From NCBI RefSeq assembly GCF_900102185.1, contig NZ_LT629690.1, positions 3,038,001 to 3,102,000 of the forward strand: a stretch of 64,000 nucleotides of DNA, read 5' to 3'. Made by a program: the position numbers and the translations under genes. This document shows positions 54,808-63,454 of this stretch, piece by piece. The notes under the pieces were generated by a model. It was not told the origin of the DNA, did not search any database, and worked only from the letters and a program-made list of their open reading frames with translations. Within the stretch, counting starts at the first letter, position 1; each line of letters begins with the position of its first letter. Source of the DNA: Terriglobus roseus (GTDB lineage Bacteria > Acidobacteriota > Terriglobia > Terriglobales > Acidobacteriaceae).

Positions 54808-55914
54808 CTATGGATTACTCGGCGCTGTGGCTACCCCCACAAACGAATCCGCACAGCCGTAGTACATCCACCATTTGCCTTTAAAAAACACCAACCCTTC
54901 AGAAAACGTGGTTCCCGCAGCATACTGTCCACTCTGCTCAAACGGCAGTTGGGGTTGAAAGACGGGTGTATCCGTTCGCGCCAGAATCTTCTCTGGATTC
55001 TCTGCAGAAAGAACTGCTTGCAGCACCGCATAAGTTCCGGCCTTCAGCTTCGGGTCCCGGCCTTCTCCATCTTTATTCTTGCCGTTGTAGAGCATCACTA
55101 TGCCCTTTTTCGTCAGTACTGGCGGCGGTCCGGCTTCAGGGAAATCGCTGTCCGGTCGCCCCGACCTTGACTTCAGGACAACCTTCACTTGGCCTGGAGA
55201 CGACTCCATCGGCGTCCAGTGAATCAAGTCATCGGATGTCGCCAGTCGGATCCCTAGATCACCCCAGAACATCCAGTACTTGCCATTTACTTTGGCGGCA
55301 ATCAATTTGTCGCCCTTGCGCTCGGTCAGAATCGCCGCCGACTTGTACTTGAACGCGTCGTAGCGACCATTGAGAACCCCCTGAAACGCTGGCCCCTGCT
55401 TCTGCCAGTGCGTCAGATCACGCGAAGTGGCAATACCAACCGAATATCGGTCGAGTTTCCGCGACCACTGCGTGTAGGTGAGCACATACGTCCCGTCGGA
55501 CGATTCCACAATGCGAGGGTCTTCAACGCCGCCAGGCGACTCCCGATCTTCCTGCTCATCTTTCGCTGGGTACAGCACTGGTTCCGGCATTTGTTGGAAA
55601 TGAATGCCGTCGTCACTCACAGCCAGACCAAGTCGTGACACGTGGCCACCAATCGTCATGGAACCCGAGTCATCTTCCGCGCGGTAAAGCACATACACCT
55701 TGCCATCGCGGACAATCGCGGCCGGATTGAAAGTGTGCAGCGCCTGCCAATGCACTGTTTGCCCGAAGATGGGGTCGGCAAACGTGGTGTCTCTGACCGG
55801 ACGAATTACCGGCTGATCCACTGGTCTCGTCCACGTTCCGAACGGAGACTGCGCTATTGCAACTGCTCCCACTCCTAAAAACACCGCTACACCCGCTACC
55901 AGCCCCAAACGCAC
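54808..55914 (-). CDS. Secreted GH130-like glycosidase/phosphorylase
   Basis: 368 residues with a signal peptide (RLGLVAGVAVFLGVGAVAIA). The five-bladed propeller pattern of GH130 is clear: HTFNPAAIVRDGKVYVLYRA, EDDSG, GGVEDPRIVESSDGTYVLTY, HWQKQGPAF and KYWMFWGDLGI. GH130 members cleave or phosphorolyse beta-mannosides; a periplasmic location favours hydrolase action on beta-1,2- or related mannosides. GTG 55914 is preferred because GGGAGG lies four bases upstream; GTG 55926 is inside that site. It stands alone and is divergent from the permease. Confidence 0.82.
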   Translation of the reverse strand: MRLGLVAGVAVFLGVGAVAIAQSPFGTWTRPVDQPVIRPVRDTTFADPIFGQTVHWQALHTFNPAAIVRDGKVYVLYRAEDDSGSMTIGGHVSRLGLAVSDDGIHFQQMPEPVLYPAKDEQEDRESPGGVEDPRIVESSDGTYVLTYTQWSRKLDRYSVGIATSRDLTHWQKQGPAFQGVLNGRYDAFKYKSAAILTERKGDKLIAAKVNGKYWMFWGDLGIRLATSDDLIHWTPMESSPGQVKVVLKSRSGRPDSDFPEAGPPPVLTKKGIVMLYNGKNKDGEGRDPKLKAGTYAVLQAVLSAENPEKILARTDTPVFQPQLPFEQSGQYAAGTTFSEGLVFFKGKWWMYYGCADSFVGVATAPSNP

Positions 55915-56009
55915 ACAACCTCCCACAGCGGATTCCCATTGCGAATCTCCGCCAGCAACACGCTAAACTACACCTGCGACCACCGTAAATTCAGCCGAGA
56001 GACACCACC

Positions 56010-57563
56010 CTGCCCCGACAAATCTTTGCCACGAAGTCCATCGATAAACTCATCGACGAATCGGAGCGTCCGGAAACAGCGCTGAAAAAGTCGCTCGGGC
56101 CTGTTTCACTCACAGCGCTGGGTATTGGCGCTGTCATCGGCAGCGGTATCTTTACGGTCATCGGCACGGCCATTGCCGGCAATCCTGCCACCACGGCCAC
56201 CTTCTGGGATTCTCCCGTCATCGACTTCCTATTGCATCACGGCGCAGTTGCTGGGCGCCCCGGTGCCGGCCCTGCGCTGGCCATCTCAATGATCCTGGTG
56301 GCCATCGTCTGCGCGTTCACCGGGCTTTGTTATGCCGAACTTTCCAGCATGATTCCGATTGCGGGATCGGCCTATACCTACACTTACGCAACCTTGGGCG
56401 AATTGATCGCGTGGATCATCGGCTGGGATCTGATCCTGGAATACGCCTTCTCCAATATGAGCGTCAGCGTAGGCTTCGCGGCACACGTCGTCGATCTTCT
56501 GGATTGGATGGGCTTTCACTTCCACCCGAAGTGGCTTTCGCCCGCGTACCTTCCGCTGGGCCTGCAGGACCTGCAGGGACACGACATCTATAAGGCGGGC
56601 TGGCACTTTGGCTTCAATATCCCTGCCTTCCTCATCGTCATCATCCTCACGATGATCCTGGTACGCGGCATCCGCGAATCGGCCAAGACGAACAACATCA
56701 TGGTGCTGGTGAAGATCGCCGCGATCCTCATCTTCATCTTCGCGGGCATCAGCTTCATCCATCCCGGCAACTACCATCCGTTCTCCCCCAACGGCTGGCC
56801 TGGTGTGCTCGCCGGTGGTTCGATCATCTTCTTCACCTACATCGGTTTTGATTCCGTCTCCACCGCCAGCGAAGAATGCAAACAACCGCAGCGCGATGTT
56901 CCTATCGGCATCATCGCCACGCTGATCGTCTGCACCATCCTGTACATCGGCGTTGCGCTGGTGCTGACCGGCATGGTGCCGTGGTTCTCTGTCGCTGGCG
57001 ATGCTGCACCGGTCGTAAACGCCCTGAAGCGTCTGAGCACGGACACACACTCCACCAAGCTGCATATCGTGCGACTGATCGTGCTGTTGGGTGCTCTGGT
57101 CGGCATGATCTCGTCGATCCTGGTCTTCCAGTTGGGCCAAGCACGTGTATGGTTCGCCATGAGCCGTGACCGCCTGCTCCCAGACATCTTCTCCAAGGTG
57201 CATCCGCGCTACCGCACACCGGCTTTTGCAACATGGGTGGCAGGCATCCTCGTTGCTATTCCTGCCGGTCTGTTTGACGTAGGAACACTTGCGGAACTTT
57301 CGAACATCGGCACGCTCTTCGCCTTCGTCTTGGTCAGCATTGGAGTAGTGGTTCTGCGGCGTCGCCAGCCGGAGCGGTATCGCGGATTCCGTGTTCCTGG
57401 CGGTCCAGTAATCCCGATTCTGAGCGTGCTCTTCTGTGTTCTGCTGATGACCGGACTCCCCATCCGCACATGGGAACGCTTCTTCGTCTGGCTTGTTATC
57501 GGTCTATTCGTCTACTTCTTCTACAGTCGCAAGCGAAGCGAATTCGCGGACCTGCAAGGATAA
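56010..57563 (+). CDS. APC superfamily amino acid permease with apparent CTG start
   Basis: 517 residues if started at CTG 56010, giving PRQIFATKSIDKLIDESERP and then the first helix SLTALGIGAVIGSGIFTVIG, the conserved APC substrate-binding helix. Later signatures: IPIAGSAYTYTYATLGELIAWIIGWD and GFDSVSTASEECKQPQRDVP, with 12-13 helices. It belongs to the cationic amino acid transporter (YfnA/CAT-like) group. No ATG or GTG or TTG lies in frame between the stop at 55986 and TTG 56232, which would delete TM1. It ends two bases before the acyltransferase ATG. Confidence 0.85.
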   Translation: MPRQIFATKSIDKLIDESERPETALKKSLGPVSLTALGIGAVIGSGIFTVIGTAIAGNPATTATFWDSPVIDFLLHHGAVAGRPGAGPALAISMILVAIVCAFTGLCYAELSSMIPIAGSAYTYTYATLGELIAWIIGWDLILEYAFSNMSVSVGFAAHVVDLLDWMGFHFHPKWLSPAYLPLGLQDLQGHDIYKAGWHFGFNIPAFLIVIILTMILVRGIRESAKTNNIMVLVKIAAILIFIFAGISFIHPGNYHPFSPNGWPGVLAGGSIIFFTYIGFDSVSTASEECKQPQRDVPIGIIATLIVCTILYIGVALVLTGMVPWFSVAGDAAPVVNALKRLSTDTHSTKLHIVRLIVLLGALVGMISSILVFQLGQARVWFAMSRDRLLPDIFSKVHPRYRTPAFATWVAGILVAIPAGLFDVGTLAELSNIGTLFAFVLVSIGVVVLRRRQPERYRGFRVPGGPVIPILSVLFCVLLMTGLPIRTWERFFVWLVIGLFVYFFYSRKRSEFADLQG

Positions 57564-57565
57564 AC

Positions 57566-58714
57566 ATGACGCACAATCCAGTTGCGCCGGAAGAATCGGT
57601 TTCCACGCGCCCGGAAGCCAAGCCCCAACGGCGAGAAATCGAACTGGATTTCATTCGCGGAATCGCCATCCTCATGGTGGTGGACTTTCATTCGTCCGCC
57701 ACTCTCTTGTGGCCTTTCCTGCGGTTGGGATGGACCCATTTTGGCGCTTCAGGCGTCGATATTTTTTTTGTGCTGAGCGGATTTCTTGTTGGTGGACTAT
57801 TGCTCAAAGAGTGGAAGGTCCGCGGAAGCATCAATATCAAACGATTCCTCATCCGCCGCGGTCTGAAAATCTGGCCGCAGTACTATATCTTCCTAATCGC
57901 TAGCCTTGTAACCGGTCGTCACACCATTCGGTTTCTCTGGGGCAACTTCCTCAATATTCAGAACTACACGGGCGGCATCGCGCACACATGGACACTTGCT
58001 GTTGAAGAGCACGCTTACCTTTTATTGATGGTGCTGCTCTTCTGCGCCGCGTCTTTCAAGCTATCGTGGCGCACCGCCTTCTGGATGCTTACCGCATTAG
58101 CTGTATTTTCCATAGGCCGTAGTTTTTGGATTTCCTATCTCTACCATGTGAACGGCTATACATTTACGTTCACCCGCCTGCACGGCATTCTTTTCGGCGT
58201 CCTCCTTGCGATGCTTTTTCACTTTGCACCGGAGACCTTCCAACGCGTGCAGAACATGCGTTCGCTTTGGTTTGCAGTCATCGTGGGTACGCTTATCTAT
58301 CTTCGTTTTCCTGGCCATCTCGAATGGGCTCCTCCAACAGCAGTTCTTCTCGCTGACTTAAGCGGTGTAGCGCTCTTTCTCCTCCTCTATCGAAATAGTC
58401 CCAACCATTCCTGGCTTTATCGCGGGGTCGCCTGGATTGGTGTGTACTCCTACGGCATTTATCTCTGGCATGTCTCCGCAGCAGCATCTGTATTCTCATT
58501 GACACATCGTTTGTGGCCAACACATGAAGCCACAACAAACCGTATCCTTTCTCCCATTGCGGGCATACTGCTTGGAATATTCATGACTCGCCTGATTGAA
58601 TTCCCCACTCTGGCCCTGCGAGACAAGCTCTTCCCACGCCCGGTGGATTCTGCCGCGGGCATACCTGCTATCAAAGAGCCTCAGTTAGCCGTCGCCACGC
58701 CCTCTCCAGAATGA
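57566..58714 (+). CDS. Acyltransferase family 3 membrane protein (OafA-like)
   Basis: 382 residues, about ten hydrophobic segments. The N-terminus reads LDFIRGIAILMVVDFHSSAT, the usual RGxA and DxH of acyltransferase-3 enzymes with DHFGASGVDIFFVLSGFL-like segment (GASGVDIFFVLSGFLVGGLL), and later TWTLAVEEHAYLLL and YSYGIYLWH. It would acylate an exported glycan or lipid. AAGGA lies five bases upstream of ATG 57566, which follows the permease stop by two bases; the longer frame from 57470 overlaps the permease. Confidence 0.9.
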   Translation: MTHNPVAPEESVSTRPEAKPQRREIELDFIRGIAILMVVDFHSSATLLWPFLRLGWTHFGASGVDIFFVLSGFLVGGLLLKEWKVRGSINIKRFLIRRGLKIWPQYYIFLIASLVTGRHTIRFLWGNFLNIQNYTGGIAHTWTLAVEEHAYLLLMVLLFCAASFKLSWRTAFWMLTALAVFSIGRSFWISYLYHVNGYTFTFTRLHGILFGVLLAMLFHFAPETFQRVQNMRSLWFAVIVGTLIYLRFPGHLEWAPPTAVLLADLSGVALFLLLYRNSPNHSWLYRGVAWIGVYSYGIYLWHVSAAASVFSLTHRLWPTHEATTNRILSPIAGILLGIFMTRLIEFPTLALRDKLFPRPVDSAAGIPAIKEPQLAVATPSPE

Positions 58715-58726
58715 AATACTGAGTGG

Positions 58727-59743
58727 ATGGCACTTCTCTCTCAACGCGAATGGCTAAGCGGCCTCCCCAAGTGCGAACTGCATCTGCACCTGGAAGGCAC
58801 GATTGTGCCCGAAACTCTGGTGCGTTTATCCCAGCGCAATGATGCTGCCCCTCTAACGCTTCGAGACGCGGAAAAGCTGTACGTCTACGAAGATTTCATC
58901 GGCTTTCTGATAGCTTTCAAAGCCGTAAGCGAGCGTATCCAGACACCCGCTGATTACGAACTGATCACATACGAGATGATCCATCGCCTCTCACAACAAG
59001 GCGTGAGGCATGCCGAGGTTTATATCTCCGTGGGTATTCTTCTCAGATTCAAACAGCAGATCACCGTGGAAGACATGATGGCGGCCGTGGAACGCGGGCG
59101 CAAACTCGCCGAACAGGATTTCGGCACAACGGTCTTCTGGATCTTCGACGCAGTCCGCCACTTCGGTGTCGATGAAGCTGCAGTAGTGTTTACTAAAGCA
59201 GCAGAATTGAAGCAGCAGTATCCGAGCATTGTTGGTATTGGTATTGGCGGCGACGAGGCACGGGGCCCTGCTGTAGAATTCAAAGAACTTTATGCAGAAG
59301 CAAAAGCTACCGGCCTGCATCTGACCGTGCATGCGGGTGAGAGTGTTCCGGCAACTAGCATCTGGAGCGCGATCAACATTGGGGCTGAGCGAATCGGGCA
59401 TGCATTGTCAGCTGTCGATGATCCCGAACTGCTCGCCGTTCTTGCGGAGAAACAGATTCCTCTGGAGCTGAATGTCACCAGCAATCTGCGCACCGGCTGT
59501 TGCAAGTCCATCGACACACATCCCGTCCGCCACTACTTCGAGCGTGGTCTGATGATCACCCTTAACTCCGACGATCCGCCGATGTTCGGCGCAAACCTGC
59601 TCGATGAGTATGAAACCGTGCAGCGCGAATTTGAATTCACCAACGAACAGATGCGCGAGCTCGCGGCGAATTCGGTAGAAGCAAGTTTCCTTCCACCGGC
59701 ACGCAAGATCTCTCTACTGGCTGAAGTAGAGCGTTATCGCTAA
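58727..59743 (+). CDS. Adenosine-deaminase family amidohydrolase
   Basis: 338 residues. Zinc and substrate motifs: KCELHLHLEGTIVPETLVRL, LTVHAGES, ERIGHAL and ITLNSDDPPMFG. The sequence TSNLRTGCCKSIDTHPVR is closer to adenine deaminase or 6-aminodeoxyfutalosine deaminase of the futalosine menaquinone route than to E. coli adenosine deaminase. It therefore removes the amino group of an adenine-type base or nucleoside; the exact substrate is not decided. It ends overlapping the kdsD stop by 4 bases (convergent). Confidence 0.82.
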   Translation: MALLSQREWLSGLPKCELHLHLEGTIVPETLVRLSQRNDAAPLTLRDAEKLYVYEDFIGFLIAFKAVSERIQTPADYELITYEMIHRLSQQGVRHAEVYISVGILLRFKQQITVEDMMAAVERGRKLAEQDFGTTVFWIFDAVRHFGVDEAAVVFTKAAELKQQYPSIVGIGIGGDEARGPAVEFKELYAEAKATGLHLTVHAGESVPATSIWSAINIGAERIGHALSAVDDPELLAVLAEKQIPLELNVTSNLRTGCCKSIDTHPVRHYFERGLMITLNSDDPPMFGANLLDEYETVQREFEFTNEQMRELAANSVEASFLPPARKISLLAEVERYR

Positions 59744-60705
59744 ACCAGCCCGGCACGCAGCAGGTCATGGATGTGGAGGATACCAATCACCTTGGCATCC
59801 TTCACCACAAACAGGCTGGTAATCGAATCCGCGTTCATGCGGGCCAACGCACGATGTGCGAACTCATCCGCCGTTGTGATGCGTGGAGCCTTCCCCATCA
59901 CATCTTTAGCGGGACGATCATGAAAACCCTGCGAGAAAGCACGACGAAGATCGCCGTCCGTGATCGAGCCCACAAGCTTGCTTTCGCCATTCACCACTCC
60001 GGTGATGCCGAAACGGCCACTGGTCATGCGCACAATTGCTTCTGACAGCGTGGCGTCTTCATTCAGAAGAGGAATTTCTTCACCTGTATGCATTAGTGCG
60101 CGAACACGCAACAGACGCGCTCCTAATCGGCCGCCGGGATGTAACGCGTGGAAGTCTTCCCCGGAAAAGTTCGTTTTATTCACTAACGATGCAGCCAGCG
60201 CATCACCCAACGCCAATTGCATCGTAGTACTCGTTGTTGGAGCCATCAAATCAGCACACGCTTCTTCGCATTGCGGCAGAACCAACACCACATCCGCCGC
60301 TTTCGCCAACGTGCTCTCTGCATTGCCCGTACTCACGATCAGCGGCACATTGAATCGACGCGAATGCGCCACAATGTCAGACAGTTCTGACGACTCACCG
60401 GACCACGACAACGCGAACACTACATCGTTCTCGCGAATCATACCCAGGTCACCATGGCTTGCGTCCGAAGGATGAACAAAGTGTGCAGGCTTCCCAGTAG
60501 AGGCAAGCGTCGCAGCAATCTTTCGGGCGATGTGTCCGCTTTTACCGACTCCGGTAACAATCACACGTCCTGGCGCATCAGCAATCACATCCACCGCGCT
60601 CGCAAACGCATCACCCAGCGGCCCTTCAAACGCTTCACGCAACGACTCAAGCCCACTCAGTTCGCAGGCAATCGTCTCTATCGCAACTTGCGGCGAACTC
60701 TTCAT
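59740..60705 (-). CDS. kdsD: Arabinose-5-phosphate isomerase (KdsD/KpsF/GutQ)
   Basis: 321 residues: an N-terminal SIS domain (VIVTGVGKSGHIARKIAATL, HPSDASHGDLGMIRENDVVF, ALSWSGESSEL, PTTSTTMQLALGDALAASLV) and two C-terminal CBS domains (ATLSEAIVRMTSGRFGITGV and ALARMNADSITSLFVVKD). It converts ribulose-5-phosphate to arabinose-5-phosphate, the precursor of Kdo. ATG 60705 overlaps the kdsA stop (ATGA). It is the last gene of degT-kdsA-kdsD. Confidence 0.95.
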   Translation of the reverse strand: MKSSPQVAIETIACELSGLESLREAFEGPLGDAFASAVDVIADAPGRVIVTGVGKSGHIARKIAATLASTGKPAHFVHPSDASHGDLGMIRENDVVFALSWSGESSELSDIVAHSRRFNVPLIVSTGNAESTLAKAADVVLVLPQCEEACADLMAPTTSTTMQLALGDALAASLVNKTNFSGEDFHALHPGGRLGARLLRVRALMHTGEEIPLLNEDATLSEAIVRMTSGRFGITGVVNGESKLVGSITDGDLRRAFSQGFHDRPAKDVMGKAPRITTADEFAHRALARMNADSITSLFVVKDAKVIGILHIHDLLRAGLV

Positions 60706-61535
60706 CCCTGAAATGCTCGCTTCTTTGCAAGCTGATCAAACGCCATCAGGTCTTCTATCAGCTGGGGCAGATTCTTCAGTGCAATCATGTTTGGCCCATC
60801 GCTGGGTGCATGATCGGGGTCTGGATGCGTTTCAATGAATACACCAGCAACTCCAACAGCAACCGCAGCACGCGCCAGAACCGGAACAAACTCGCGCTGA
60901 CCACCACTGGCTCCGTTCAATCCACCCGGCTGCTGCACGGAGTGAGTTGCATCAAAGATCACAGGAGCGTTGGTTTGCGCCAATACCGGCAACGAACGCA
61001 TATCCGTCACCAATGTGTTGTAACCGAACGAGGTACCCCGCTCCGTCACCAGTACTCCACCCTTTGCATCTGCCAACTTCTTCACCACATGCGTCATTTC
61101 CTGCGGTGAAAGAAACTGCCCCTTCTTCACATTGACCGTTCTGCCGGTAGCAGCGGCAGCTAACAACAAGTCCGTCTGTCTGCAAAGGAACGCAGGGATC
61201 TGCAACACATCGACTGCCTGAGCCACTTCCGCGCATTGCCATGATTCGTGAACATCTGTCAGCGTTGGCAATCCAAGGCTCTCGCGAATCTCTGCAAAAA
61301 TCGGCAGCGATGCTTCCAGCCCAATGCCGCGCGCAGCATTTGCACTTGTGCGATTCGCCTTGTCAAAACTGGATTTGTACACCAACCCAATGCCTAGACG
61401 TGTCGCCATCTCTTTGAGTGCAGAAGCAACTTCGAGTGCGTGAGAGCGGCTTTCCATTTGACACGGCCCGGCGATCAACGCGAAGGGTAAAGCGTTGGAA
61501 AACTCGACGTCTCGTACTGTAACTGTGTTCAACAT
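60702..61535 (-). CDS. kdsA: 3-deoxy-8-phosphooctulonate synthase
   Basis: 277 residues, typical for KdsA. It condenses phosphoenolpyruvate and arabinose-5-phosphate to Kdo-8-phosphate for lipopolysaccharide. Signatures: FALIAGPCQMESRSHALEVA, YKSSFDKANRTS, LTDVHESWQ, VDVLQIPAFLCRQTDLLLAA and NVKKGQFLSPQEM. The Cys of AGPCQ indicates a metal-dependent (class II) form. ATG 61535 fits the family start; GTG 61556 would add seven residues. It is coupled to kdsD by a 4-base overlap. Confidence 0.95.
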   Translation of the reverse strand: MLNTVTVRDVEFSNALPFALIAGPCQMESRSHALEVASALKEMATRLGIGLVYKSSFDKANRTSANAARGIGLEASLPIFAEIRESLGLPTLTDVHESWQCAEVAQAVDVLQIPAFLCRQTDLLLAAAATGRTVNVKKGQFLSPQEMTHVVKKLADAKGGVLVTERGTSFGYNTLVTDMRSLPVLAQTNAPVIFDATHSVQQPGGLNGASGGQREFVPVLARAAVAVGVAGVFIETHPDPDHAPSDGPNMIALKNLPQLIEDLMAFDQLAKKRAFQG

Positions 61536-61568
61536 GTCTCTACGAGGATAGAGCACTGGCTCTGCGCT

Positions 61569-62720
61569 CTATGCAAAGAAACTCTGCACTGCCGCCGCCA
61601 CACGCTCCTGCTCATCTGCACGAAGCTCGGGATACATGGGCAACGCAAGCACTTCACGTGCTGCCTTCTCGCTCTCAGGGAACTGGCCTTCGCGATATCC
61701 CAAATGCTTCAAAGCATCCTGCATGTGCAATGGGACGGGATAGTAGACTTCGCTCCCAATCCCCTGCTCCGAAAGATAAGTACGCAGTTCATCACGACGC
61801 GGCGTACGAATCACATACTGATGCCACACATGCGTTCCTCGCGCATCCGCCACAGGCAGAACGATGCCGCCGTCCTCCACTGCTCCTAGCAAGCTCGTCG
61901 CATGAAATAGATCGTGATAGCGCGCTGCCACCTGTCTGCGATCTTCGTTCCACTGCGCAATGTACTTCATCTTTATCAACAGAACCGCGGCCTGGATCGT
62001 ATCCAGACGCGAATTCCATCCCACCTCATCGTGGTAGTAACGACGGCGCATCCCATGTGCTCGTAGCGCCTTAGCACGTTCTGCAATAGTCGATGAACGG
62101 AACGTCGTCAGCCCCGCATCGCCCCAAGCGCTGAGGTTCTTAGTTGGATAGAACGAAAACGCCGCCGCATGTCCCAATGCACCGGCAGGAGTTCCATTCC
62201 AATCAGCGCCAAAGGCTTGCGCTGCATCTTCGATCAACAGCAGATCATTCTCCGCCGCCATGCGATCAAAGCTCTCCCAATCAGCGCACTGTCCATAGAG
62301 GTGGACTGGCATCACAGCGCGCACGTCCTCGTGTTGTGCAATCGCATCCGCCACAGCCGCCGGACTCAGGTTGAAAGTCACCGGGTCAATGTCCGCCAGA
62401 ATGGGTCGCGCTTCCACACGCAGGATGCTGCTGACTGTTGCGAAAAAGGAGAAGGGGGTGGTTACTACTGCATCTCCTCGTCCGATTCCCAATGCGGCCA
62501 TGGCCAACCACAGGGCGTCTGTACCGCTGGCACATCCAACCGCCTCGGTGGCTGTTGTTGTGTCGGCAATCTGACGTTCCAACTCGGCTACTTCTTTCCC
62601 TAGAACAAAGCGTCCCGCAGAGCACACATCTGCGATGGCTGCGCCGATTTCGGCCCCTACGGCTGCGTATTGACGGCTGAGGTCAAGGATTGGAACGGGA
62701 GGCAAGATAGGCTGCGACAT
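61569..62720 (-). CDS. DegT/DnrJ/EryC1/StrS-type sugar aminotransferase
   Basis: 383 residues, PLP fold type I. The sequence begins VPILDLSRQYAAVGAEIGAA and has ASGTDALWLAMAALGIGRGD, TTPFSFFATVSSILRVEARP, LIEDAAQAFGADWNG and the PLP lysine in SFYPTKNLSAWGD. The substrate is a keto-sugar nucleotide or similar. The neighbouring kdsA and kdsD suggest envelope sugar synthesis; a KdnA-like role in 8-amino-Kdo is possible but no partner dehydrogenase is seen. ATG 62720 precedes the homologous start; the frame runs to 62915. Confidence 0.88.
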   Translation of the reverse strand: MSQPILPPVPILDLSRQYAAVGAEIGAAIADVCSAGRFVLGKEVAELERQIADTTTATEAVGCASGTDALWLAMAALGIGRGDAVVTTPFSFFATVSSILRVEARPILADIDPVTFNLSPAAVADAIAQHEDVRAVMPVHLYGQCADWESFDRMAAENDLLLIEDAAQAFGADWNGTPAGALGHAAAFSFYPTKNLSAWGDAGLTTFRSSTIAERAKALRAHGMRRRYYHDEVGWNSRLDTIQAAVLLIKMKYIAQWNEDRRQVAARYHDLFHATSLLGAVEDGGIVLPVADARGTHVWHQYVIRTPRRDELRTYLSEQGIGSEVYYPVPLHMQDALKHLGYREGQFPESEKAAREVLALPMYPELRADEQERVAAAVQSFFA

Positions 62721-63051
62721 CATTTTCCATGTTAGGCCAAGCGGCAGCGTCATGCGTTCGTGGCGAAAATCGAACAGCCTTAGGAACAAATCCGCCTGTT
62801 CGTGCGTCCTAATGCGAGGGAGTTCTCGACGGCTACGCCGGGATGCTCTACGGTCTAAAATGACCGTCGAAACGGCTGCAGGTGATCCCGTGTGCTTTTT
62901 CCTTGCCACGACCATGGGTTCACCCGTATTGTTTTTTGTCTTAGGGGCTAAGGCCCCTCGTACTCACCCGAAAACGCACTTGCGTTAGCGGGTTTTGTTT
63001 GAGGCAGTTCCATAACAGCGCTGCTCGGAAGCGCAAGAGGAGATCGGCAGC

Positions 63052-63363
63052 ATGGATTCCAAGCCGGCACAGAATATTCAGGACACCTTCCTGAACACGG
63101 TTCGTAAAGACAAGAGCGCGGTGACCATTTATCTGGTTAGCGGCGTGAAGCTAACGGGCAAGATCCGCTCTTTCGATAAGTATTCGGTTCTGCTCGAGAA
63201 CAACGCGCAGGAACAGTTAATTTTTAAGCATGCGATTTCTACCGTGGTATCGACACGGGGTGGTGGGGTCCACACGGATCGTCCCCATGGAACGCATGCT
63301 CCCGTGTCAAGGGAGCATGGCACGGAAGGCGCATCCGCAGTAGGCGGAACGGTAGGCTCCTAA
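63052..63363 (+). CDS. hfq: RNA chaperone Hfq
   Basis: 103 residues. The Sm fold occupies residues 7-70: [40 protein letters not shown] and FKHAISTVV (Sm2 with KHA, where most Hfq has YKHA). A Gly/His-rich tail of about 30 residues follows. It helps small RNAs pair with mRNAs. AGGAG lies ten bases before the ATG. hfq followed by hflX is the classic order. Confidence 0.97.
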   Translation: MDSKPAQNIQDTFLNTVRKDKSAVTIYLVSGVKLTGKIRSFDKYSVLLENNAQEQLIFKHAISTVVSTRGGGVHTDRPHGTHAPVSREHGTEGASAVGGTVGS

Positions 63364-63454
63364 GGAGCCAGGGCGGCACGGACTGACCGAAACACCTACC
63401 AAGAGGACCAACACCCGAGGTCGCACGCGGCTGGAAGAGGCTGCTGCGGCCCAG

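Noticed and set aside
56286-57203. Minus-strand frame of 305 codons antisense to the permease
   Set aside because: It has an Asp/His-rich composition typical of antisense shadows of membrane protein genes.
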